DNA of 64,000 nucleotides. Source: Actinomycetota bacterium. GTDB lineage: Bacteria > Actinomycetota > Humimicrobiia > Humimicrobiales > Humimicrobiaceae. The notes beneath the pieces were generated by a model. That model saw only the letters and a program-made list of their open reading frames with translations. It was not told the DNA's origin and searched no databases. The position numbers and the translations under genes are program-made. The stretch is taken from the NCBI GenBank assembly GCA_028698215.1, contig JAQVDY010000001.1:62001-126000 (forward strand), given 5' to 3'. Positions 42,083 to 50,449 of the stretch are shown piece after piece (the first letter of the stretch is position 1; the number at the start of each line of letters is the position of its first letter).

Positions 42083-43093
42083 ATGGCTCTTATTAACCTA
42101 AAGGATTTATTAACCCATGCCCAACAAAACAAGTATGCAGTTGGGGCTTTCAATGTAACTAATTTGGATCTTATTGATACTCTAATAGATTCTGCAGTAG
42201 AGGAAAATTCCCCTATCATTATGCAGATAGCAGAAGTTCATTTCAAGTATTTAAATTTTGAGGAAATAGGTCCTGCCATAATTAATGCGGCCAATAAGGT
42301 AAGAATACCTATTTGTGTACACCTGGATCACGGGCAAAGCCTGCAGACAGTAGTAAGGGCTATCAGGGCAGGGTTTACTTCGGTAATGTTTGACGGCAGC
42401 AAGTACCCCCTGGATGAAAACATTGCCAGGACCAAAGAAGTGGTAAATATCGCCCATAGTGTTGGAGTAAGCGTGGAAGGCGAAATAGGTGCAATAGGAG
42501 GCGAAGCGGTAGGAGAGCAAGCAGCCACCGCCCATGCTGCCCAGAGGGAGCTTTTTACCAAGGTAGAAGAGGCCATAAGGTTCAGGGAAGAGACCAATCT
42601 TGATGCTATGGCTATAGCCATAGGCAATGTTCATGGCCTTTATAAAGGTGAACCCGAGCTTGACTTTGACCGTTTAACCAAGATTAGGAATTCAGTTGAT
42701 GTACCCCTGGTACTGCATGGAGGCTCAGGTATTTCTGATGATGATTTCAGGAAAGCTGTAAGCCTGGGTATATGCAAGATTAATTTCTACACCGAGATGT
42801 CCAATAATGCGGTTGATGCCGCTAGAACCTACCTGCAGCAGAACCCGGGAGCCATCAGCTATCCTGACCTGGTGAAAAAAGCCATGCTGGCTGCAAAAGA
42901 AACAGTAAAGGACAGGCTGAGGGTGTTTGGAAGTGCCAAACAGTGTGCAGCGGATAAGTCATTCTGCATTTCATGTGATGAGGAAAGCTGTGAAATAGTT
43001 GATCCCAGGTTCCAGCCAGATAGCAAGGCAGTCTTGTATTCAGACCTGGTAGATAGGATATCCAAGGAAGTTATTTCACAATTAAATAAATAA
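42083..43093 (+). CDS. fba: Class II fructose-bisphosphate aldolase family, with Cys-rich C-terminal extension
   Basis: 336 aa, longer than the usual 285-310. Zinc site and active residues: CVHLDHGQS, VEGEIGAIGGEAVG, GNVHGLYKG, HGGSG and INFYTEM. It cleaves fructose-1,6-bisphosphate (or tagatose-bisphosphate) to triose phosphates. Residues about 290-336 form an extra tail with CAADKSFCISCDEESC, four Cys of possible metal or redox use. Single gene with its own promoter. Confidence 0.9.
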   Translation: MALINLKDLLTHAQQNKYAVGAFNVTNLDLIDTLIDSAVEENSPIIMQIAEVHFKYLNFEEIGPAIINAANKVRIPICVHLDHGQSLQTVVRAIRAGFTSVMFDGSKYPLDENIARTKEVVNIAHSVGVSVEGEIGAIGGEAVGEQAATAHAAQRELFTKVEEAIRFREETNLDAMAIAIGNVHGLYKGEPELDFDRLTKIRNSVDVPLVLHGGSGISDDDFRKAVSLGICKINFYTEMSNNAVDAARTYLQQNPGAISYPDLVKKAMLAAKETVKDRLRVFGSAKQCAADKSFCISCDEESCEIVDPRFQPDSKAVLYSDLVDRISKEVISQLNK

Positions 43094-43130
43094 TGGTTCC
43101 TGTGCTTTAATACCTGGTTTGTATCCAGCA

Positions 43131-43187
43131 TTGACATAATGGATTTATGGTTTAACATATATACTATTAATTCAATAGAATTTATAG
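43131..43187 (+). promoter_or_regulatory. metY promoter and 30-bp operator-like element
   Basis: TTGACA (43131-43136), 16-bp spacer, TAACAT (43153-43158). The element at 43158-43187 begins TATATACTATTAAT and ends ATAGAATTTATAG. It matches, in reverse orientation, the element at 44997-45026 before metX, 27 of 30 bases by my count. It covers the predicted transcription start, as a repressor site would. Confidence 0.65.
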
Positions 43188-43202
43188 TTTATAGGTGGGA
43201 AT

Positions 43203-44486
43203 ATGAATAAAGAATACGGTTTTGAAACCAAAGCCATTCATCAGGGATTTAAAAAAGATCATACCGGTGCCCGGGCTGTACCTATTTACCAGACTTCATC
43301 CTATCTTTTTGAAGATACCAAACATGCTGCTGACCTGTTTGCATTGGACCAAAAGGGATTCATCTATTCCAGGATTATGAACCCTACGGTAGAAGTTTTT
43401 GAAGAAAGGATGGCAGCGCTTGAAAATGGCGTGGGGGCTTTGGCCACTTCTTCAGGACAGGCTGCAGAAACTTTATCCATTTTAAATATTGCAGGATCAG
43501 GTGATCAGATTGTCTCTTCTTCTTCCCTATACGGAGGAACCATCAATCTTTTTGAGAATACCCTGTCCAAATTAGGAATCGAGGTAAGGTTTGTGGAGCC
43601 TTCGGATATGGACGGTTTCCAAAAGGCAATAACCCCCCATACCAAGGCTCTATATGCTGAATCTATTGGAAACCCCAGTTTAGATGTATTAGACTTGGAA
43701 GCATTGTCAGCTGTTGCCCACAGTAATGGAATACCTCTCATAATTGATAACACCCTGGCTTCGCCTTATTTACTCCGACCCCTAGATTGGGGGGCGGATA
43801 TAGTAATACATTCGGCTACTAAATTTATATGCGGCCAGGGGACTACCATTGCCGGGGTAATTATTGATTCCGGAAGATTTGATTGGAATGAATCAGAAAA
43901 ATTCAAGGGACTAAATCAACCAGATCCCAGCTACCATGGCCTGGTTTATACTAAGAAATTTGGAAAGGCTGCCTATATAAACAAGGCCCGGGTGCAATTG
44001 CTGAGGGATTTAGGTGCTTGCCTGTCTCCTTTTAATGCTTTCCTGCTGCTGCTGGGATTGGAAACCCTGGCGGTTAGAATGGAGAGGCACAGCAAAAATG
44101 CCATGGCAGTGGCCGAACACCTTGACCAGCATCCACAGGTAAACTGGGTAAGATATCCAGGCCTGGATAGCCACCCCACTTACCATCTGGCCCGGAAATA
44201 TTTAAATAAAGGCTATGGGGCTATGGTTAGTTTTGGCATAAAAGGCGGGTTGCCTGCAGGGCAAAAATTTATAGAGTCGCTTCAACTTTTCTCACACCTG
44301 GCCAACATTGGTGATGCCAAGTCTTTAGCCATTCACCCAGCTACCACTACCCATCAGCAGTTAAGCCGGGAGCAAAGGATAGCCAGCGGTATTACAGATG
44401 ATTTTATACGGTTATCCATAGGCTTGGAAACTTTGGAAGATATAATTGGTGACCTCAATCAGGCCCTGGACCATGCAAAAAGCTAA
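43203..44486 (+). CDS. metY: O-acetylhomoserine sulfhydrylase
   Basis: 427-aa PLP enzyme making homocysteine from O-acetylhomoserine and sulfide. Family blocks: [62 protein letters not shown], the PLP Lys in [16 protein letters not shown], and [15 protein letters not shown]. The long insert at about 230-265 is typical of MetY rather than MetB/MetC. It works with metX further on and shares an operator-like element with it. Confidence 0.94.
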   Translation: MNKEYGFETKAIHQGFKKDHTGARAVPIYQTSSYLFEDTKHAADLFALDQKGFIYSRIMNPTVEVFEERMAALENGVGALATSSGQAAETLSILNIAGSGDQIVSSSSLYGGTINLFENTLSKLGIEVRFVEPSDMDGFQKAITPHTKALYAESIGNPSLDVLDLEALSAVAHSNGIPLIIDNTLASPYLLRPLDWGADIVIHSATKFICGQGTTIAGVIIDSGRFDWNESEKFKGLNQPDPSYHGLVYTKKFGKAAYINKARVQLLRDLGACLSPFNAFLLLLGLETLAVRMERHSKNAMAVAEHLDQHPQVNWVRYPGLDSHPTYHLARKYLNKGYGAMVSFGIKGGLPAGQKFIESLQLFSHLANIGDAKSLAIHPATTTHQQLSREQRIASGITDDFIRLSIGLETLEDIIGDLNQALDHAKS

Positions 44487-44902
44487 GGGGTAAGATTGTC
44501 TTGCCTTTCTAAACAATCTTGCAGGGTTACTGCATCCAGTTTTTGATAAATATCCTGGGTTATCTCTGCCCAGATATCCTTGCTTACACAATGCCGGTAC
44601 CGGGAGCAAATATGGGGATCATTTATACATTCTACCATGGCAATCGGGCCTTCCACCGCTTCCACAATTTCCCTCAAAGTTATTTTCTCCGGGCTTCTGG
44701 AAAGGGTATACCCGCCATGGGCTCCCCTGGTGGATTTTACCAGTCCCGCTATTTTTAGGGGTATGATGAGCTGAGACAAGTATTTTAGGGATATATCCTG
44801 AGCCTGGCTTACATCCTTTAAAAATATGGGGCCTTGACTGTATTTGGAAGCCAGCTCCAGCATCAGCCGGGTGCTGTATCTTCCCCTGGTAGATATTTTC
44901 AT
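44483..44902 (-). CDS. Rrf2-family regulator with IscR-like cysteines
   Basis: 139 aa. The winged helix [59 protein letters not shown] is standard Rrf2. Cys92, Cys99 and Cys105 stand in IscR-like spacing (x6, x5), so it may hold an Fe-S cluster, unlike CymR. It lies between metY and metX, each of which has the same 30-bp element, so it is the likely sulfur/methionine regulator. The 3' end overlaps metY by 4 bp. Confidence 0.9.
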   Translation of the reverse strand: MKISTRGRYSTRLMLELASKYSQGPIFLKDVSQAQDISLKYLSQLIIPLKIAGLVKSTRGAHGGYTLSRSPEKITLREIVEAVEGPIAMVECINDPHICSRYRHCVSKDIWAEITQDIYQKLDAVTLQDCLERQDNLTP

Positions 44903-44942
44903 TTTCTGCTCACCATAATATTAGTATTCTTATAGGAAAAGT

Positions 44943-44971
44943 ATTGTATAATATAATAGTAAAATTGACAA
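44943..44971 (-). promoter_or_regulatory. Promoter of the Rrf2 gene
   Basis: On the minus strand: TTGTCA (44971-44966), 17-bp spacer, TACAAT (44948-44943). Its -35 overlaps the -35 of the divergent metX promoter, so the two compete for polymerase. Confidence 0.6.
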
Positions 44972-44993
44972 TTACTGTTAGATATAATATTAT
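44965..44993 (+). promoter_or_regulatory. metX promoter
   Basis: TTGACA (44965-44970), 17-bp spacer, TATTAT (44988-44993). Transcription start near 45000, inside the operator-like element that follows. Confidence 0.65.
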
Positions 44994-44996
44994 TCC

Positions 44997-45026
44997 CTAT
45001 AATTTCTATAGTATTAATAGTATATA
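44997..45026 (+). promoter_or_regulatory. metX operator-like element, ending at the start codon
   Basis: Reverse-complement copy of the metY element: on the minus strand it reads TATATACTATTAAT, 3 variable bases, then ATAGAAATTATAG. It ends at 45026, directly before ATG 45027, and leaves no room for a separate Shine-Dalgarno. Predicted binding site of the Rrf2 protein (inference). Confidence 0.6.
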
Positions 45027-46169
45027 ATGGTAGAAGATAAAAAACAAATTACAAAAACTGAAGTTTTTTCAGCTTACGGCCAGGACGATCCTCTTGTGCT
45101 GGAGTGCGGAAAGGAATTAGCTCCAGTTAATGTTGCTTATGAAACTTATGGACAGCTAAACCAGGATAGAACCAATGCTATCCTTATCTTTCATGCCCTT
45201 TCCGGAGACTCCCATGCCGCCTTTTATCACTCATCCCAGGACAAAAAACCCGGTTGGTGGGATTTTATGATTGGGCCAGGCAAACCTTTTGATACTGGGA
45301 AATTTTTCATAATCTGTGCTAATGTACTGGGAGGATGCAAGGGTTCTACCGGACCGAGTTCCCTAAACCCTGGGACCGGTAAGCCTTATGGAATATCTTT
45401 TCCTCCCATAACCATAACTGATATGCTTAAACCCCAGCAAAGACTGGTACAACATTTAGGTATAAAAAAGCTGATGGCGGTTGCCGGGGGCTCCATGGGA
45501 GGCATGCTTTCCCTGCAATGGGCCCTAAATTATCCTCAAATGGCCCGGGGGGCAATTTTTATTGCTACTGCCCCCACCCATACCGCCCAGGCTATTGCTT
45601 TTAACAGTGTGGGAAGATATGCCATTATATCTGACCCTAATTGGAATAATGGAGATTATTACGGGCAGGAGCAGCAGCCTCTGGTAGGCTTGAAAATTGC
45701 CAGGATGATTGGCCACATTACATATATCAGCCAACAGTCCATGCATCAAAAATTCGGGAGGAAATCTTATCCTGTCCGGGAAGCCAATATTGATTTCTTT
45801 AAGGAATTTGAGGTAGAAAGCTATCTGCAATATAAAGGGGAATCCTTTGTTAGGAGGTTTGATCCCAATTCCTATTTGTATATTACCAAGGCTATTGATG
45901 CTTTTAACCTTTACGGAAACTATGGTAGCCTGGCTGAAGCCCTAAAGCCGGTTAAGGCCAAGTCATTGGTGATTTCCTTTTCATCGGACTGGCTTTATCC
46001 CCAGGCCGAATCGGCCAAAATTGTAAAAGCCTTAAAAATTAATGGTATAGATACCACCTATTGTAATATCGAATCACCCTATGGCCATGATTCTTTTTTG
46101 CTGGACTTGCCCAAGTTTAAGGATACAATAACCGGTTTTATCCATTCCCTGGGAGGTCAAAATGACTGA
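45027..46169 (+). CDS. metX: Homoserine O-acetyltransferase
   Basis: 380 aa, alpha/beta-hydrolase fold. Transfers acetyl from acetyl-CoA to homoserine. Blocks: NVAYETYGQLNQDRTNAILIFHALSGDSHAA, GPSSLNPGTGKPYG, the nucleophile Ser in AGGSMGGML, FSSDWLYP (Asp) and SPYGHDSFLLD (His). Some relatives use succinyl-CoA. It overlaps metW by 8 bp. The leader is very short and lacks a Shine-Dalgarno. Confidence 0.93.
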   Translation: MVEDKKQITKTEVFSAYGQDDPLVLECGKELAPVNVAYETYGQLNQDRTNAILIFHALSGDSHAAFYHSSQDKKPGWWDFMIGPGKPFDTGKFFIICANVLGGCKGSTGPSSLNPGTGKPYGISFPPITITDMLKPQQRLVQHLGIKKLMAVAGGSMGGMLSLQWALNYPQMARGAIFIATAPTHTAQAIAFNSVGRYAIISDPNWNNGDYYGQEQQPLVGLKIARMIGHITYISQQSMHQKFGRKSYPVREANIDFFKEFEVESYLQYKGESFVRRFDPNSYLYITKAIDAFNLYGNYGSLAEALKPVKAKSLVISFSSDWLYPQAESAKIVKALKINGIDTTYCNIESPYGHDSFLLDLPKFKDTITGFIHSLGGQND

Positions 46170-46746
46170 GCCAAATTATTTGAAATGGATAGAAGACCAT
46201 TCTAAAATCCTAGTACTGGGATGTGGTTCTGGTGAAATATTAAAACAACTTATGCTTGAAAAAAAAGCAGATTGTTTTGGCCTGGACATATCTGAGCAAA
46301 AGGTAATTGCTGCCATATCCAAGGGCCTTTCAGTCATACAGGGCGATATAAATCATGATTTGGCAGATTATCCCCCTAAGTCTTTTGATTTGGTATTAGC
46401 CCATGATATTTTGCAGTTAACCGATAATCCTAAAAAAATTATAAAGGATATTCTAAAGATAGGTCATAAGGCCATAGTTAGCTTCCCTAATTTTGCCTAC
46501 CTGAAAATAAGGCTTTCTATTCTGTTAACAGGGAAAATGCCCAAGACCCAGATACTTCCCTATAAATGGTATGAAACCCCCAACATCCATTTGTTTACGG
46601 TAAAAGATTTTAAAGAATTTTGCAAAGAAGAGGGCATACAGGTATTGGCACAGGATTACACTATATTCCAGGGGAAAAGATCGGTTAATTGCGCCCCCAA
46701 CCTGACTTCAGAATTTGCTTATTTCCTTATATCCTGCCTGGATTAA
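46162..46746 (+). CDS. metW: MetW-like methyltransferase-fold protein
   Basis: 194 aa. SAM-binding Rossmann start ILVLGCGSGEILKQL, then LSVIQGDINHDLADYPPKSFDLVLAHDILQL and the MetW hallmark IVSFPNFAYLKIRLSILLTGKMP with LPYKWYETPNIHLFT. MetW acts with MetX in methionine synthesis in several bacteria; its activity is not settled. It is coupled to metX. The 3' end overlaps the convergent next gene by 39 bp. Confidence 0.92.
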   Translation: MTEPNYLKWIEDHSKILVLGCGSGEILKQLMLEKKADCFGLDISEQKVIAAISKGLSVIQGDINHDLADYPPKSFDLVLAHDILQLTDNPKKIIKDILKIGHKAIVSFPNFAYLKIRLSILLTGKMPKTQILPYKWYETPNIHLFTVKDFKEFCKEEGIQVLAQDYTIFQGKRSVNCAPNLTSEFAYFLISCLD

Positions 46747-47157
46747 TTGTTTGCATACTTCCGGTTTTATTTTACTTTTAAAATGATAAAGATGGCTGGG
46801 GCAGCTGCAATCAGAGGAGCCGAATCCGGATACTGAATCTAATTTTAGACTCATGGCTTTAGCTGTGCTGCATTCCAGGTCAGGGCGCCAGGGGGCATAG
46901 AAAATATTCTTTACAGCAGTATAGGGGCTATCCAGCAGATAATCTATATGCCAGTATAGTTTTTTTGTCCGGCTTAAATGCCTGGATATCCTAAAGTTTA
47001 TATTGGTTTTTGCCGAACCAATATAAATATAATAACCGGGATAGAAGCTCTTTGGGCCCAGTTTTCCTATTATTAAATCAAGCTGCCTGCTGCAGGCAAT
47101 TATCAAGCTGTAGTTTCCGCCTGCGATCTTTATTACCCCCTGGTTATTGCTGGCCAT
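46708..47157 (-). CDS. DUF123 (GIY-YIG-like) protein
   Basis: 149 aa from ATG 47157; an earlier in-frame start at 47217 lies deep inside lipA. The DUF123 pattern is YSLIIACSRQLDLIIGKLG, YPGYYIYIGSAKTNINFRISRHL, HIDYLL and SSDCSCPSHLYHF. Related to GIY-YIG nucleases, but activity is unproven. The start overlaps the lipA 3' end by 14 bp. Confidence 0.8.
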   Translation of the reverse strand: MASNNQGVIKIAGGNYSLIIACSRQLDLIIGKLGPKSFYPGYYIYIGSAKTNINFRISRHLSRTKKLYWHIDYLLDSPYTAVKNIFYAPWRPDLECSTAKAMSLKLDSVSGFGSSDCSCPSHLYHFKSKIKPEVCKQLIQAGYKEISKF

Positions 47158-48037
47158 TATGGTTTGTTTTTCTGGCTGTTTCCAGTAACTGGGCAGCTTT
47201 ATAAGAGGAACGGACAAAAATTCCGCTCACCACAGCTTTTATGCCTGTTTTTTTTGCCATTTTTCCTATCAGCTTGAATTCTTCTGCAGTATAGTATCTG
47301 CTTACTTCTGCCTGTAAGGGACCAGGCTGTAGGTATTGACCTATAGTAACCATGTCGCAGCCGGCATTTTTTATGTCGCCTAACAGCTCTTTAATCTCGG
47401 CAATGGTTTCTCCCAACCCTAACATAAATCCGGTTTTGGTATATATGCCTTTCTTTAGTTCTTTGGCCATAGCTAACACAGATAGGGACTGGTGGTAATC
47501 TGCTTGCGGCCTAACAGCATCATAGTTTCTGCAAACAGTTTCAATATTATGGTTAAACACCGCTATGTCTTGTTCCAGTATTAAGGTTAATGCTTCTTGG
47601 TCTGCATTAAAGTCAGGTACCAGGCACTCAATATATGCTTCCCTGTTCTCCTTTTTAATTTCTCTTATCACTGCTGCTATATGGTCAGCCCCTCCATGAG
47701 GCAAGTCATCTCTGGTTACAGAGGTGAGTACCACATAATCCAACTTTAACTTACATACGGCCCTAGCTATATTCCGGGGTTCGTCAGAGTCCAAGGGCAA
47801 GGGTGAGCCAGGCCTTATAGAACAGAAAGTACAGTTTCTGGTACAGCGGTCCCCCATTAACAGAAAGGTGGCTGTTTTATGGCTGAAACATTCAAAAATA
47901 TTGGGGCATTGTGCGCTTTGGCACACTGTATGCAGGCCGGAACTATCAATTAAACCTTTAATTTCGGAAATGTTGGCATTATCTGCTTTAAATCTTTTTT
48001 TTAACCATTCAGGTTTTATGACCGACAATCTTGCCAA
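47144..48037 (-). CDS. lipA: Lipoyl synthase
   Basis: 297-aa radical-SAM enzyme inserting two sulfurs into octanoyl groups. Auxiliary cluster CQSAQCPNIFEC, radical-SAM cluster CTRNCTFC, and the C-terminal RSSYKA giving the Ser ligand. TTG start at 48037 or 48028; AAAGGA lies 3 or 12 nt upstream respectively. It overlaps parB by up to 29 bp and so joins the origin-proximal operon. No lipB or lipoate-dependent complex is in view. Confidence 0.95.
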   Translation of the reverse strand: MARLSVIKPEWLKKRFKADNANISEIKGLIDSSGLHTVCQSAQCPNIFECFSHKTATFLLMGDRCTRNCTFCSIRPGSPLPLDSDEPRNIARAVCKLKLDYVVLTSVTRDDLPHGGADHIAAVIREIKKENREAYIECLVPDFNADQEALTLILEQDIAVFNHNIETVCRNYDAVRPQADYHQSLSVLAMAKELKKGIYTKTGFMLGLGETIAEIKELLGDIKNAGCDMVTIGQYLQPGPLQAEVSRYYTAEEFKLIGKMAKKTGIKAVVSGIFVRSSYKAAQLLETARKTNHNGQQ

Positions 48038-48887
48038 ATATCCTTTCCAAGTCTTTTACTGATTTGAAGGCTATCTCGACTTTGCCCTGTTTCTTACCCA
48101 CTTTAATATGGACCGGAGCCTGTAAATATTCAGCTATTTTTTCTGATAGTTCAGGTAATTTTTTGAATTGTACTTTATTTTCATTAGTGGCGGTTTTGGC
48201 TTTCTGGTTTTCCTTGCTTGCCAGATTTTCGATATCTCTTACCGTTAAGCTTCTTTTGATTATCAAGTGGGCCAAATCTATTTGTTTCTGACTGGAATCC
48301 AATGCCAGCAATGCCCGGGCATGCCCGGCACTAATTTCCTCTTTATCTACCATCTTCTGTACTTCCAGGGGTAGAGACAACAATCTCAGGCTATTGGTGA
48401 TGGCTGCCCTGCTTTTTCCCACCCGCTCTGACAGCTTATCATGGGTTATTTTAAATTCTTCAATCAGTTGTTTATAGGTTAAGGCCAGCTCCATGGGGCT
48501 AAGGTTATCCCTGTGTATATTTTCTATTAATGCCATCTCCAGGGAAGAAATATCATCCAGCCCTGAAGCTACAATACAGGGTATGGTTTCCTGGTCAGCC
48601 AGCTTGGAAGCTCTGTACCGCCTCTCTCCCGCCACTATTTCAAAGCTATCATCCAGTTTATTGGATGTTCTTATCAATATGGGCTGTATGACCCCAAATT
48701 GTTTAATGGATTCGGCTAATTCCAACAAGGATTGGTCTTTAAAATTCTGTCTGGGCTGGTTCTTATTGGGGGTTATTTTATCTAAAGGTATTTCTTGTAC
48801 CTTGAATTTTTCATCTTTATTGGTTTCTTTGGTGCTGGGTATAAGAGCGCTTAACCCCCTACCCAATCCTCTTCTTGCCATTTTCAA
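48009..48887 (-). CDS. parB: Chromosome-partitioning protein ParB (Spo0J)
   Basis: 292 aa. The ParB N-terminal CTPase block IPLDKITPNKNQPRQNF, GVIQPILIR and IVAGERRYRASKLA are present, then the helix-turn-helix KITHDKLSERVGKSRAAITNSLRLLSLP and a C-terminal dimer domain. It binds parS; two perfect parS sites lie at 52295 and 54086. It overlaps parA by 29 bp. Confidence 0.95.
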   Translation of the reverse strand: MKMARRGLGRGLSALIPSTKETNKDEKFKVQEIPLDKITPNKNQPRQNFKDQSLLELAESIKQFGVIQPILIRTSNKLDDSFEIVAGERRYRASKLADQETIPCIVASGLDDISSLEMALIENIHRDNLSPMELALTYKQLIEEFKITHDKLSERVGKSRAAITNSLRLLSLPLEVQKMVDKEEISAGHARALLALDSSQKQIDLAHLIIKRSLTVRDIENLASKENQKAKTATNENKVQFKKLPELSEKIAEYLQAPVHIKVGKKQGKVEIAFKSVKDLERIFGKIVGHKT

Positions 48888-49701
48888 TCACTTCCTTCAT
48901 TAAGTTTTTATAAGCAATTGCCCCTTTACATCCAGCATCATATATCATTATAGGCTGACCATAGCTGGGCGCTTCACTCAGTCTCACGTTTCGGGGAATT
49001 ATGGTAGTAAATAATTTATGCTCAAAATAATTCCTAACTTCTTTTATGACTTCTTCCGCCAGTTTTATGCGGGGGTCGTACATGGTCATTACTGCCCCGG
49101 TAATTTTTAAGTCTTCATTGAGGTTATTTTTAACCAAATTAATGGTATTTATTAATTGGCCTAAACCCTCCAGGGCGTAATATTCGCATTGTATGGGAAT
49201 TAGTACCTCTCTAGCTGCAGTAAGGGCATTTATAGTTAGCAGCCCCAAAGCAGGAGGGCAGTCAATAATTATATAATCAAACTGTCCCTTTACCTTATCC
49301 ATAGCTTTCTGCAGGCGGTATTCCCTCTTCATGCTGGAAACCATTTCCACTTCTGCCCCGGCAAGTTCAATGGAGGAAGGGATAACCTTTAGATTTTCAT
49401 AATCTGTACCCATAATTACCTGATGGGGATCCTGATCGTTTATTAAAATATCATAGATGGAACTGTTGATATTTTGGGAGCTGAGTCCTATGCCGCTGGT
49501 AGAATTATTTTGAGGGTCCATATCTACCAACAAAGTTTTATAGCCTTCCATGCCCAAGTAGGCAGAAAGGTTTACAGCAGTGGTACTTTTACCCACTCCC
49601 CCCTTCTGGTTGGCAATAGCTATAATTCTGCATTCCTGGGTAAAAAAGTTTTCCTGCTCCTCTGCCTGGTTTTTACTGAATACTTTTCTTAAAAATTGCA
49701 T
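48859..49701 (-). CDS. parA: Chromosome-partitioning ATPase ParA (Soj)
   Basis: 280 aa with a 25-residue N-terminal extension before RIIAIANQKGGVGKSTTAVNLSAYL (deviant Walker A). Further motifs: LLVDMDPQNNSTSG and DYIIIDCPPALG. It moves ParB-parS complexes over the nucleoid. It lies between rsmG and parB as in most bacteria. Confidence 0.95.
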   Translation of the reverse strand: MQFLRKVFSKNQAEEQENFFTQECRIIAIANQKGGVGKSTTAVNLSAYLGMEGYKTLLVDMDPQNNSTSGIGLSSQNINSSIYDILINDQDPHQVIMGTDYENLKVIPSSIELAGAEVEMVSSMKREYRLQKAMDKVKGQFDYIIIDCPPALGLLTINALTAAREVLIPIQCEYYALEGLGQLINTINLVKNNLNEDLKITGAVMTMYDPRIKLAEEVIKEVRNYFEHKLFTTIIPRNVRLSEAPSYGQPIMIYDAGCKGAIAYKNLMKEVIENGKKRIG

Positions 49702-49723
49702 AATTACACAAATATGTAAATCA

Positions 49724-50446
49724 TTAAGTATTATTTCTTTTTATTTTGGCAAAATTTCTTGGATACCGGGTAGGTGTTTTGGATATTTTCTTAATCTCCA
49801 ATAACACCCTAAACTCGTTCAGGCCTTCAATGCTTATTTGATGTATACCCGTGATTTTGCCTCCCAGCTCTTCCACCATGCTTGAATGGTTCTTTATTTC
49901 TTCAAAAACTTTCCTGCTTTTGTAAAGTATAATTTTACCATTTATTTTACAAAAAGGAATTGCCAATTCTATTAAAATCCTAAAGTTGGCCACCGCCCTG
50001 GCTAATACTACATCATACTGCTCCCGGTAGCCGGGTTTTTTGGCCAGTTGTTCTGCTCTCTCCCTTATTACCTCTATATTATTTATTCGGCAAATCTTGA
50101 TAGCTTGGTTTAAGAATTCAGCTTTTTTTAAAGATTTCTCTACCAGGGTCCAATTAAAGCTTGGTAGAAACAGGGCCAGCAGCAATCCCGGCAATCCTCC
50201 CCCGCTTCCTATATCTACAGCCTTGGAGCCTGAACCAAAAAACTTATCCTTAAACTTTAATATCGATAAACTGTCTAAAAAATGCCGGTTAACTATTTCT
50301 AACTTGTCCTTGGTACCTACCAGATTTATTTTTTGATTCTGGCTATGGAGGTAGTCCAGGAATTGGACTGCGGTATTAATAATATCCGGGGCCGTATCTA
50401 TATCAAGGCTGCGGAGATAGTTTTTTATAATTTTAGCGTTATCCAA
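49724..50446 (-). CDS. rsmG: 16S rRNA (guanine-N7) methyltransferase RsmG
   Basis: 240 aa. The SAM site is KAVDIGSGGGLPGLLLALFLP, followed by LVEKSLKKAEFL and the active RERAEQLAK and LARAVANF blocks. Methylates G527 of 16S rRNA. It sits 3 bp from mnmG, matching the widespread mnmG-rsmG-parA-parB order. Confidence 0.94.
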   Translation of the reverse strand: MDNAKIIKNYLRSLDIDTAPDIINTAVQFLDYLHSQNQKINLVGTKDKLEIVNRHFLDSLSILKFKDKFFGSGSKAVDIGSGGGLPGLLLALFLPSFNWTLVEKSLKKAEFLNQAIKICRINNIEVIRERAEQLAKKPGYREQYDVVLARAVANFRILIELAIPFCKINGKIILYKSRKVFEEIKNHSSMVEELGGKITGIHQISIEGLNEFRVLLEIKKISKTPTRYPRNFAKIKRNNT

Positions 50447-50449
50447 TAT

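Noticed and set aside
43094-43202. SAM riboswitch or T-box before metY
   Set aside because: No conserved SAM-I core, T-box sequence or terminator; the region instead holds a promoter and the shared 30-bp element.
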